Below the pieces are notes generated by a model. That model made no database searches. It was not told the DNA's origin and saw only the letters and a list, made by a program, of their open reading frames with translations. Source: Andrena cerasifolii (lineage: Eukaryota; Arthropoda; Insecta; Hymenoptera; Andrenidae). Taken from it: 64,000 nucleotides of DNA. The stretch covers positions 6,944,001 through 7,008,000 of the forward strand of contig NC_135123.1 of NCBI RefSeq assembly GCF_050908995.1, written 5' to 3'. Below, piece after piece: positions 22,891-35,300 of this stretch. Position 1 is the stretch's first letter. Every line of letters begins with the position of its first letter. A program made the translations under genes and the position numbers.

Positions 22891-24596
22891 AGTGCCCGCG
22901 AATTCCCTTCCGGCACGATTATTTTAAGGGGCGTTCGGGAGAGTGGGTCGACTATTTGTCGCATAATCACGCGGGGCGCGACAAATTGTCAAGGGCCAGC
23001 GCCTTTCCTCCACGGTATTTACGTTCAATTTCACCGACCGTGTGTAACGAGAGCTCGTTGGCTCGAAGTGAGACGAATTCGATTACTCTGCCCTCCCGGA
23101 GAACTCCGAGAGAGGGAGGAGACGATCGGACGGCCTGTACGTGGATGTCGTACAGAAAGAAAAGCATAAAAATGAAGTGCTCCCCGAGATTTATTTACCT
23201 GGAGAAACTTACGGCTTTTATTCAATACCCGACTGCGAGCCGGGGCTCGGTGAATTCTTCGCTGATGGTAATCGGCGATCCAGGGTGAACGGAAACGGCG
23301 TCGTCCATCCATTTGTCTTTAAGCAGGTCGCTTGCCTCGCGCAACAAATATATGTATATTCCAATCGAATTTAGCCCAGCCTCATACTCGAACGCTCGGG
23401 CGTCTGAATCCCCGAATCTTCGTAACAGCCAGCTCGGCTGCTCAAATTCATAACCATACGGATACTGTTCCTGAGACGTGCGCCAGTTCTCCGGCACGTT
23501 CCTAGCAACGTTGTTCTCAGGGGAGCTCTGGGCATGATTCTGATCCTAGAAAAGGTTCACCGGGAGCACGTAGCCGCGCCGAGGCGCGAATAGCATCGCG
23601 AGAAATCGTCGGCGTGAACGAGGTAAACTGCCGCGCCTAGGTGTACACTGTACATACGCATGTCACGATACACGGTGGGCCGGTGCGTTCGCGGGGGCCC
23701 TCCTTCACACTCGGCATACTTGATCGGGTTTATGCAGGATGCACCGTAACTGTAGAACTCGGGTCTCTCCCACAGTATGGGTCGCGTGACATTTCTGTGC
23801 GTGAGAGAGTGTACGTACGTGCCTGAAATTCCCCCGCACGCGAAAAACGCGCGCGCGGTGCACCGCGCGAGACAGTAGCCGGAGCGCTCGGTATCGTTAG
23901 CGGGCACCATTGTCAGGGGAACAATAGGAAGAAACAGGGGAATCTCCCGAGGATCTCCTAACAGCTCTGAGCTCATTGTCAGTAAATCAATCGGCGCGCA
24001 GGTAGCTGCTTGAACTAAAAATTTCAAGCCCCCAATCGCTTATTCCGACTCATCAGGGCGACGAGAATCTGCTTTCAGATCCGCAGGATTTGTCGGTAGG
24101 AATGGGTGGAGCATTCGCCTGGGTCGGAGCTCCTAGAATCGCGGGCGATTCGCGCGGGTCGCTCGCGTGCACGCGCGTGATTCCTGCTCCGTGGTCTCGC
24201 GCGCAGAGTTTCGCGGAGCAGTCGCACGTGCGTGTCAGAAAGGGGCTAGGCGGGATAGATCGGCCGGTGTCGCGTCGTGTCGCGTCGCGTCGCGGCCGAT
24301 GCATTCCGCGCGCTTTCGATGCATTTCTCAGGGACCTTATGCACCCGTGCATTTGCTATTCCACGGGTGACGAGGGCCGCGGTCGTGCGCTGCATAACCC
24401 GCCTCCTGATGCGCTCCACTGAGGTCGTCGTCTTCGTCTTCGTCGGTGCTCCAACCGAGCTGCTTCGCGAGATTTCCACGCTGACAGGAAGAACTAGCGC
24501 TCGTCGGTTTCTGTGACTTCGCGATGGGCATTCGGGATGCAGTTGATTTTCGTTTAGATACTTTAGACCGAAGCAAAGCAATTGACGATTAATAGC
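22891..24596. other. GC-rich non-coding DNA, nothing recognised
   Basis: Several frames of 60-156 codons overlap on both strands; none has a recognisable motif. Confidence 0.45.
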
Positions 24597-24600
24597 TTAA

Positions 24601-25447
24601 GGGGGTATTCTACCCAAAAATTCTATTTTATTTTGTTTGATTTTCAAATATTTTAGGGTTTCGAAAATATGTATCTATAATATTAAGGTGGAATTCGAAA
24701 AACTCCCAGAGTTACAGGGGTTTAAGGCCGCAGCGTGGCCGGCAGTCGTTCCCTCGACCCTTGTATCTAAAGAGGCTTTTTTGAAGCTCAGGAAGGTTTC
24801 CTCTACGGTCTTGATATACCAGATTAGGCATAAGTTACAGAAATTAGTTGTTATCTGCCGCAACTTCAGTCGTATAGGTCGTACTGCGTGAAAAACTTTA
24901 AACGCGTTTTTCTCGAAACAATTTTTTTAGATCGGGCGCACATTTTTCTCAAAAACTACTGGACCGATTGAGATAAAATTTGACACACATTCAAAGTGAA
25001 CCTGTACCTATAGCCGGAACTAGAATTATATCGATAGTTTTGATACAACCTCCCCCACACCTTGTTTTAGCTCAAGAAAAGTCGAGAAAATCAAATATAA
25101 ATTTTTAAACAGCTGCGATTTCGGTAACAATGTCCGGACTTGGTTACATCTAGTTCGGGCGATAACTACACTCGTATAGATTAAAGAAATTTTTGGTGCT
25201 TTCGTTTCAAATGACTAGGACGGCCGCAATTCGTGCGCCCGATGGGGCCGGTTTTCGATGACATGACCTGCGCTTCGGCGCGTAACTTGTACAAATTTCA
25301 ATATAACGCATTCCAAAAATTTGTGTTGATAGTTCAAACACTACTAAATATGTGTGCAAAACCGCTGCCCTGTAGGTGCGATAGGTTTTCCAGAATTAAT
25401 TTCCAAATATCACCTTCAAAAACGAGTGTCTAGACTAGAACACCCCC
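24601..25447. mobile_element. TTAA-flanked non-autonomous element with short inverted ends
   Basis: TTAA at 24597-24600 and 25448-25451; ends GGGGGTATTCTA and GGGGGTGTTCTA (right reverse complement). Unlike the other TTAA elements here, the arms do not match beyond about 15 bases, so this is not a foldback. No transposase recognised. Confidence 0.72.
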
Positions 25448-25451
25448 TTAA

Positions 25452-26165
25452 TTTACTATGACCTTTATTACATTGCGAATGACATATTTTGCGGAACTAG
25501 ATGTTCCACGGTGGTTTTTAAAGTTTCGTTGTTCAAAAGTTGCCCACTTTCTCCAGCGAAACTGCCCCCTCTTGCCGTCGTTAATTCGCCAAGACCGCCG
25601 CACCAGATATAGGAAATTTCGAAAGCGGGTCGCTCCACTTCCGCCGAGCCGGAGTATCGGTTATGCAGACGCGCGCGGTTCTGATTAAAAAGCGCGAGGG
25701 GACACGTAGAACGCGCGAGGGAAGGTCAAGATATCAGGCAGAAGACGCGGAGGGAGGGGGACGGGGGGTGGGACACGTTGTCGCGCATCGTCGGGGACGT
25801 GATCCCGCATATCGTTTCGAATAGTTTGAGGTCGTCGGTTGCTTTGGTCCCGAGCCATCGACTAGGGAGTTTGTAAACTCGACGGGAACTTTCTGGATCA
25901 ACAGCTGCCGCGGGACATCGATATGGGAAACTTGGGAATATGCTTTCTGTACCATTTATGATGCATCGTGTAGTTTGCTTCCCTCTCCGTTCGGTTCTTC
26001 TTTCCCCCCCCCAAGACGAAGTTACGCCCCGCGAAGTTCCCTGGTTTGACTCTTGAACTATGCGAGCCACCGAAAGGGAATTCCTGCGACTTTTTCCCCG
26101 CATAGTTCTTCGCAGGAATCCGTCGAACAGTTATCACATAGACGCGAACGATTTCTCTGTTGCAG
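25452..26165. other. NFI: Intronic DNA upstream of the first NFI exon in the window
   Basis: No coding motif is seen. The end (ATTTCTCTGTTGCAG) is a good splice acceptor leading into the NFI exon at 26166. Confidence 0.6.
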
Positions 26166-26357
26166 AACGAGAAGCTGGAGGTGAAACAGAAATGGGCCTC
26201 GCGGCTTCTAGGGAAATTACGAAAGGATATCACGCAGGAGTACCGGGAGGACTTCGTGCTGAGTATCACGGGGAAGAGGCCAGCGATGTGCGTCCTTAGT
26301 AACCCTGATCAGAAGGGTAAAATGCGACGGATCGATTGCCTGCGTCAGGCTGACAAG
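26166..26357 (+). CDS. NFI: NFI exon (in-window exon 1), DNA-binding domain
   Basis: 64 codons, phase 0 at both ends, between acceptor tctctgttgcag and donor gtacgt. It encodes NEKLEVKQKWASRLLGKLRK and continues through SNPDQKGKMRRIDCLRQADK, the most conserved stretch of the NFI DNA-binding domain. The conserved cysteines of CVLS and IDC are present. The preceding residues expected in this family (the helix-rich N-terminal part of the domain) are not encoded directly upstream, where the sequence reads as an intron with a pyrimidine tract. Confidence 0.97.
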
Positions 26358-29300
26358 GTACGTCTGACCAATCGCATTCCTAATCTACTGGCGCACACCT
26401 ATCGCCTTCTTTCTTACCTTAGAGAAACTTCGCACTCGTACTTCCTAGCCACAGAGAAACACTGCGCAATCATTACCAAAGAAACACCCCTTATGCAATC
26501 ATACTCCACGAGCATCGACCCCCCCGTGAAATTAGTTAGATTTCCGTAGGTTCGACCTGGCTGGCCAATAAACGGCAGTTCCATCGTTTGTGTCGGCAGG
26601 TATGGAGGCTGGACCTGGTAATGGTGATCCTGTTCAAGGCAATTCCGTTGGAGTCGACGGACGGGGAACGGCTGGAGAAGACTGCGGAATGTGCTCAGCC
26701 GGGCCTCTGCGTCAACCCCTATCACATCAACGTCTCCGTCCGGGAACTCGATCTCTACCTCGCCAATTTTATCACCAGCCACGGTAAGCGATAACGACGA
26801 TAACCATTCGATCCATCGTAACCGGCAGCTTTCGCCCCCCGAATTCCTCCCTTGCTCTCTTCTCCGAGTGATTACCGTGCTCCTGAGCTCCGCAGCTATA
26901 TTCCCGTTGAATCTCTGAAGAATTGGGGGACCTGTAGCTGTCGCGGTGTTAATTAAAGGAGGAAGCTGTTATAAATAACTGGAGTAGCCTTCGTTCGTGG
27001 ATCTGAAATCGTATAGTACTAGCAGAGCACTTAATCGACCTCCCAAATGACCACTTGGATCCTATTATCGCGATCCCCACTTGGTCAGAGACCGTTCCCC
27101 AGCTGACTGCTCGGCTCGACCAAAGCAGAGGCTATCCAAGCAGGTCGACGTCTCGCATCAGTTTCGCCCGACAGAAGCGACGGACGCGCGTTCATTCACT
27201 CGCACATCCGTCCATTCAAAGTGTCCACGCCGCTCGGCTTCGATTCAAAGTTTCTCGGAACGCTCTGCCAATTTCACCCGGCCGGCCCCCATACAACGGG
27301 GCTGGTGCGCCGTGCCTCATGGCGCTGGTTCCCGCGCGCGTCCACCATTCATCGCTGGCACCGCCAACAGGGGACAAAGGCCCCGAACCAAGGAGCCCAG
27401 CCGTTTCGCGAGCGGCTCGATCTATAACGATCGCGGCTCCCGATTGGCAACACCTTCGCGACCGCTCCAAGGATCGGCATCGATAATAGTGGATCTTGTC
27501 CACCGTCCAAGGCACTCGACCTCTTCGCGTTCCATCAGCCGCGGCGAATTTAAACCCCCATTGAGGATTTCGCGATCGATTCTAGCTGTATAAACCGTAA
27601 AGAGGGACACGTTTTACTGCCATAGGACCTAAATCGGTTGAAGATAAAAAGCGGGTTGCTTTGACACCTTGAAGTAGTACTCGGAACTTTGGAGATCCTT
27701 TTGGAGCCGCAAGTAGAGTCCTCGGGTTCTCCGAGTCACCCAAAAACCTAGCCGAAAGGAGACTCCACAGAAGCAGAGGTGGTTCCGCGAGGAAGCCAGC
27801 TGAGAATGAAAGAAGGAGCCGGAGCACGTGTCCCAGCGACGGTTCATCGACGGTCCGATCGATCAGCTGCCAGAAAAGCCCGCGACTGGCAACCTGGCTG
27901 GTTCTTTCATTCGGGGTTTCATCGAACTCACTGACTCAGTCGGGGAACACGTAATTTCCGTGCAGCGCGTCCTGGCACAACCCGTGTCCGCTGCGCGTTG
28001 TTCCGCTGGCTCGCAGGCTACGAACCCGTAGCACGCCTTGGCAGCCGGCTTTCTAATGTTTACAGCCGGTTGACGCAAAAATTGGCGAGGCCTGCCGCGG
28101 CCACCTACGAGAAAGAGAAAAAAACGCGCGGCTGCCAAGACATGGGGTAGGTTAGGAACTCTCCAGACCGTGCGTCGCCTCGCCGTGCCTCTCTCGTTCT
28201 TCATCCCGCTCGATGACACCCTCGATCCGCTCCATCGGGTGCGCGATCAACTTTCCTTGAATTCTCGTTGAAGCTGGTCTTGGTAAATGGGGATGCCGAG
28301 CGGAGTAACGACGGCAGAGAGTCGCCGAGGCAGTTCTGGACGCACGAGGAGCCGAGGTGGTCCTGTTACCGAGGGAACTAATTTTCAGAAGAAGATTCAC
28401 TCCTTGCTACAATTAATTCTTGCGTGATCGTGACGCGTGACAAGGACTCGGAGCTTAGCGAATTTTGCGAAGCGACTTTTCGTGGTCGATTTCCTTTTAA
28501 ATTGTTAGTCCGGAAATTTGGTGGCTAGAGTAGTCAGGGACAGCTCGTTCGGTTAATTCGCAGGCTAAGTTGCAAGGAGGAAGACCGTCCATCTTGCGAG
28601 TGAGGAAGCGCGGAGACGAACGATCAACATCATAAAAATTCCTGGCCCTCTGTAAATATACACAGGCACCACAATAATATAAACTCGGTGGCTGCCAAGG
28701 CGTGCCGGATAGTCGAAGGCTTCGCTACTTGGGACCCTTTCGGATTATCCGCCGCGTCGACGTATGCTAAAAGTAGACACTTGCTCCGTTCGTTTCGACT
28801 GACCTAATAGACGGTATTATTATAGAAGGGAAGTACCACCGAGACACGGACCAGGGATGCCTAATATTTCAATCCAGCTTCCGACCGGGTTATTCCTTCC
28901 CTTCTAACAGCGCTATCGCGTCTAACAACTAATCGAGACAACGTCTTCCACATCTGTTCAACCACCTCCCTCTAAAACAGCCGAACAAATCCCTCCGTCG
29001 TTTGTCGAGATGATTTTCTGGGTCAATATTGCATCTTTGACACCATTCTCCTGACTTCGCCTTTGGGATTTCTAGCCTCCCTCTGCAGCCGTGCTGGGTT
29101 CTAATAAGCACAGGTGGACTTGCTCCAATTAGTATTCTCGATACCTAGATGACTTTCTTCCCCACGGTTCTGATAATAAAAGAGAGGATGCCGTTCGTTT
29201 CGGTCGGTAACATGCATGGACCCTCCGATCTCTGTAGTTAAATGGAGAGGATTATTTCTTTACGAGAATCGAAGAGAGAGAAGTGGGAATAGTCGTTAGT

Positions 29301-32300
29301 GTTTAGCAGCGAGGAACGGGGCTCTGCGTATTCGCCCTAAGAGCTAAATATCGCCCGGTTGCGTAAGTATCATCGTCTCTTATGAAAGTGTTAGAGAGAG
29401 GACAGGTGCCTGCACGCGTGTCGTTCTCGGACACATCGCATTTTCGCGATGCCACCGCTCGCCTGCGAACCGGCGGAGCTCCGTTTTAGTCGGCCGCTTC
29501 GAAAACTCGTCGAGAAAAGCCGCCTCGGATAATCCGGCCCTAGCCGGAATAGAACTGTGGGGAGACGTTAGGCCGCGTTTCCAACGCGTCGACAGGCCAC
29601 GTGGGCTCCTCCACTTCTGTTCCTTCCCTTTTTCGTGAAACCGTTCGGTCATGTTTTCTGACTGGCTGTTCGTTAATGAAAGCGGAGGTCTCTCAGATCT
29701 GGGAGCAATGAAAGCCCCGCAGATTTCTTCGGTTTCTTTCCGCTTCTCCGCTCGGCATGCCGTATTTCATCCCCCGCGCCACTATTATATTATTTCACCA
29801 AACAATAGAAGTGCCGCCGTATAAATAAATAAATAAACTTGGTCCGAAGGCTCGCGCAGAACGATACGAGCGGGCTTTTCGTGGACGGCCGAGGAAAACG
29901 CGCGCGTCCTCGTCGGTGTGGCGTGCACGCGAGCATGTGACCATGCGTGCCGATGTGTGCTCGCTCTATAAATAAATAGTCGACGGACATCTTGTACCGA
30001 AGCCTCTCTCTCTCTCTCTCTTCTCTCGTTCAGACACCGTGCTCGCTCGCTTGTATGCTCGATTTTCATTCGTGCCATCGCGAATACCTGAAATGAATAT
30101 TCTTGTACCTGCGATTAATCCTCCTGCCCTTCTTTTTTCACCCCCAGGATCGTTCGCCCCGTTAAAAAGAGCACCTAGGTTCCCCGAGCGCGAGGCTCTT
30201 CCGTTCGGGCAGAGGAGCCTCGGCAGAACTTTTCATTCCTTCCTTCGACCACTCGAGCGGAGTCTCGCGGAACGAGTCAGCGGGTTCGGCAGAGTTTCGT
30301 CGGTTGTTCATTCCGCCTTCAGGTATCAGCAATCTTCGCGGATGCTCCCACCTCCTACCGCTCTCGAAACGTTCTATTTACAAGGGGTAGTGAGATCTGT
30401 TTAAGATTCCCGTTTTACGAGAGCCAGTTAGAGCAGAGGAGCATTTCCGAAATGGCTGTAAAATGCCCGCGGTAAAGCTGCAGATCACCGTCCTTGACGA
30501 TCCTCCCCGTGGCGTCGCGGAACTCGCGCGCCGCCCATGGATCACAAAGCGTCAACAGATCCCGCGCTCTATTATTGTTCCAAGATCGTGCCTGCGGTAT
30601 CTATCGGCCTCCGAAAATTTCTGCGTCGCACGCACACCTGTCGACCACCGGCCAGACTAATTTTGCTGCCCGACCAGCGATCCTTCGGCTCTCGGTGTCG
30701 CAATTAAGGGGAAACACCACTGTGACGGCCGGAAAAGTAAGCCAATTTTAAGAATTTTTTTCAGAAATAATTTACAGTTTTCATAGAAAATTTTTATTAC
30801 CTAATTTTAGTACGGTGTCTTAAGAGACTATACAAAAAAATATAAATAGGAAAACATCCATAAATTATAATATATTAATAAATCTTCTACGCCTCCCCAC
30901 GCGAGCTGGTCGAAGGTGTAACTATGGAACAGCAGGTCCGAAATCAAATTTAATTTTTTTCCTATAAACTATATGAGTGCAGTTTCCGTTGTACATACCG
31001 ATTTCTTAAACAAATTATTTTTGTAAAAATGGTGCGCTTTAGAAGAAAAGTTTCGAAAATCCACGAATAAGATGGAGAGTTTTTCGAGTGTATTTAAAAA
31101 AATTTCCTCTCAATCAAAGAATCCGTACGTACAACGGGAACTACACTCGTATAGTTTATAAAAAAAAAATGAAATTTGATTTCGGACCTGCTGGTCCATA
31201 GTTACACCTTCGATCAGCTCGCGTGGGGGGAGTCTAGAAGATTAATTAATATATTAAAATTGATGGATGTTTTTCTATTTATTTCTTTTTGTATAGGCTC
31301 TTAAGACAGTGCACTAAAAGTAGGTAATAAAATTTTTCTATAAAAACCGTAAATTATTCCAGAAAAAAATCTTAAAAAATGGCTTACTTTTCCGGCCGTC
31401 ACAGTGGTGTTGCCCCTTAAACTCGCGAGTGCGATCTCGGCGACCGGTCGATCTCGCGAGCATCCGAGGCTCCCCTGTCGCCGCGTTGCGCATCTTCTAT
31501 CGCTGGATCAAGGCGAAGACGAACCGTCTTCGCGCCGAAGGGGACCGCGTAGCGTGAACGGCGACATAAGCCCGAGTCGCAATTAAAAATAACTGCCGCG
31601 AGTGAACGTGCATGTTTGTTAACGCCTATTTATAGAGGGACGGTTGGTGTTTGCGACGGGACTCGCAGGTTGCTGTTTAACAGTCGGGGCAGGGGAGGGT
31701 CGAGAGCGATTGCGAAAACGAATCTCCTACGAATTTCCATCCGCGTCGAATAAATCCCGTCATCCCTCCGCTTCTCCGCCCCTCTGCCGGTGGACCGTGC
31801 GAGCGCGCGCAACCCTCGAGAGGAACTCGAGCACACCGTTCCGGGCTCCCGTGTATTTCGGTGATATGTTGCGTAATGAGATTTGCGTAAGGTGCCCGCG
31901 ATATAAAACACCGTGTGACAGCGAAGGTGAGATGGGATGCGTCGAGGATGCCGTTTCCCAAATTCGAGGCTCTCGGCTGGTCTAGAGGCTCCCGGAATCT
32001 CGAGCTGGGAAACTCTGATCTTCGTAGAACCGGGCTGTGTTTCCCGGGGGAAGCTTTCGCTCGGGCTTGTCTATGGGGGTGAGGTGCTGTATGGTCGAAG
32101 CTCTAAACAGGGGCCATTAGATAATTATTTCATAGCGGGGGATGCTTGTGCGCGGGCAGTGGAAACGAAGGTTTTGATCGAAGGGAACACGTGGCTTTCC
32201 TATAAATTATACTGTATCCGTTGGCTATCCCACCGTCTGATTCGTGTATCACCCTTTATTGTTACAGAGGTCCTAAACGGCATCTGCAACGCGAGCAAGG

Positions 32301-35300
32301 AGGAAGAAAGGCGGCGAAAAGGTAACAAAGTTTCCTTAACTCTTCTCCGAGAGCTCTCGTTCGAACGAAGCCGAATAGTAATCGAGAGAATACCGACGCC
32401 AGTAACTTTAGACAGACCTAACGAGCCCTTGCGCGCCATTTCATGAACGTACTTACCTCCCGTTGGAATTCGAGGAGCGACACTCTCGAGTTCACCACGA
32501 ACATGCACGATTAAACATGGTCGACTGGGTTCTGTTCCCAGGCACAGGCTACCACGAACTATATAACGGTGTTGTCTGCAATGACACGATCCTTGCGACA
32601 GGTGTCTTCAGCTCCAAGGAGCTCTGGATGCTTTCAAAAGGTACGACGATCTATTTATCTCAATCACGTTCGGGCGATCGTTGCTTCTTGCATGGACGCG
32701 ACTCGCGGATGATTCCAGGATATCGAAAGTCTCCAGTCTCTCTTTCTCTCTCTCTCTCTCTGTCTCTCTCTCTCTCTCGCTCTCTCTCTCTATCTATCTA
32801 TCTGTCTATCTATCATCCACTAAAGAACAGAGAATTGTTCGCATTTTGGAAATTCTTTCACGGATGCTTTCGAAAGGTAATCAGTAAATCGACATCTAGA
32901 AAACCTTTTGAAAGCATCCTTTCACTAATAACGTTCCACGACGGCGATGCTTGCGGATAGAGGGGTGCCCGAACGACGAGGCTCGCCGCCCACGGAAGCG
33001 GGAGAATTGTTTCCGTTATCGAGGGCGTTGTTGCTCCGGTTATCGATAGTATTTTATCGCCAGGAATGTCGACGGTAAACGAACCGAGTGTTATTTTTAG
33101 TGGCGGAATGCGATTCGCGGCTTCCACTTGACGGTCAATCCTTTCGACGTGCCTGAGACCACTTCACTGCCTCTTTCAGTATCAAGGACCCGACGAACGT
33201 TTCGACGCGCTCCGCCCGTCGCAGTCTCGTAGGGAACTCGCTCGTTCCTACGATCCTTGTCTCCGAAAGGATACCATTTTCAAATGGGTATGATTAATTC
33301 CGCACTCTTCTGGCTTCTCCCAGCCACAGTTCAACTATTCGGTTCCTCTGCTCTTCTGGACCACTCGCCAGCCATAGCCACGATAGACAGCTCGACGACT
33401 AGCCAAAACTTTGTCATTAGTTTCGCAGGCTCTTCGAGGAAATTTCCCTACGTCCGATCTTCAGCTCCAAAGGGGTGAACCACTTCTTTCCGATCACTCC
33501 CTAATAAGGGACAACGGCCTGGATTGCGACCTGCCCCGAGGTCTTCATTTTAGTGTATCGAAGGTTCCTCGCGGTGTATCCGTGTATAGGTAAAGAGGAA
33601 TGAGATTTGAAAGCCGTTCTGCGACGAAAGGAGCATCGTGGCACGCGTGCATCGCCACTAAATGGAATAATAGGGCAGGGGAGCGCGTATCGAGAAGCGG
33701 CGCAAGCCTCGAAACGCCTCGGCGTATGCATCTGCACGCTCTTCCCCTTTCCCCCACCCCCGTCCCTCCGGCTCCTTTTGCAGTTCCCCTCCCGCCTTTC
33801 TCCTCCGCGCGTCACCGTGGCAGGAGATTAGTATGCAACCCGGTGTATTAATAGACGGGGAACAATGCTCACGGCCTCAGAGGCTCTGCTGAGAGTGCCT
33901 CCGTTGCCTCTCTTTCTCTCGGCCCTCTTGCTGTCTCTCCGCCTCTCGTCCCTCTGCCCTCCTCTCGCTCGCGGGGTGACTGAATCCTCCCGGTGGCTTC
34001 TGTCGATCTTCCCGACTCGATCGACCGTCATTTTTCCCCCTAAAAAACTCCAGGCATCACCCGTAATTGTTTCTAATAACGATGACTCTCCGTCTCTCTC
34101 GCGACCGACACATTTCCAAAGTCCTTCGGCCCCGTTCGCCATTCACCGACTCCGATATCACGATCTCTCCTGCGAGCAACGAGAACCCGCCCTATAGAGG
34201 GTTAACCATCCGACCGGCGCTCGCCCCCCTCCCCGACCCTCGGCAGCCGTGTCTCCGGGAGATTTTTTCAAAGTTCGCCCGCTGCTGGCGAAAAAAACGC
34301 CAGTGAATCACGGCCCCGGCGCCGTGCGCGATTTTCGACGAATTTTTTCCGACCACCGTCCCCGCGCCCCCTCGCCCGGATACGTCGCTCCTTTTTCGTC
34401 AACAATGCGCCCCTGCACGTACGCGGGCGCATGTGTGCCGGTGGAATCGACGGAAAAGGGTAGGCCCGCAGGGTGGTGACGGTATTTTCCAGGGGCTTTT
34501 TTTTCCGCCGATGTCGGGGAGATAGAAAGGGGCGCAATTTCCGCGGCGGGGGTGAGACGGTCGGGTGGATGATGTGAAATAGAGAAGAATATCCTGTCGG
34601 TGGTGTGTGACGGGACGTGTAAGACGGGGGTATAATAGAAACACGCTACCTACCGGCGGAGAGGTGGCGATTGTCGCGGCGGATTTTAGTTACGGAATTC
34701 GAGGGGCTTGAAGAACGGCTAAACACGGGGGAGTATTGGAATACAGGGGATACGAGTATCCGGGGGAGGAGGAGGAGGTTGAAATTGGACGTTAGTCTAC
34801 TCGCTGCTGGTTTAAAAGCTGGCGATAATGTGCCGCTGGGACGTTTCTTCGGCGAGGCGTTATTTTAGCAGAGGAATGAAATTCTGGGACTGTCTCTCTT
34901 GAAAGACAAATTAACTCGTTTCGCCCGTTCCTGGGGCTAACAGGGTAATAAAGCTTGCTGACGATACGCCACCCCTGCACGTGCACCTGGAACCGTGCAG
35001 AGGGTGTTTGTAATTGGTGTCTGAATATTCGGGGCTGTTCTCCGGTGTATCAGAATAACGAGAGAGGAAACACGGAACTGTGTATTCGCGGGCAGCCCTT
35101 TTTGTTCAGGGACGCAATTCCATTTGTATAGGGACAGCGGACGGGAGAGCTTAATATTCTTCTGCGCCCTTAAAGAAGCCAATTGATCAACCATTTCGAA
35201 ACGCCAGCCTCGTCGGGAGGAATAGCAATCGGGGAGTCCTGTCAGGGCCGTTTTCAATGTACGGAGGGTGGATCCGTTGGAGCGGAAGCGGAAAAGCGGA

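Noticed and set aside
27055..27600. Overlapping long frames in NFI intron 2, possible alternative first exon
   Set aside because: Several frames on both strands are open together and none has a recognisable motif or clear splice donor linked to NFI.
32463..32960. 165-codon open frame around NFI exon 4
   Set aside because: Only 32542-32640 is supported as coding by splice signals and family similarity; the rest includes intron and a TC/TATC microsatellite.
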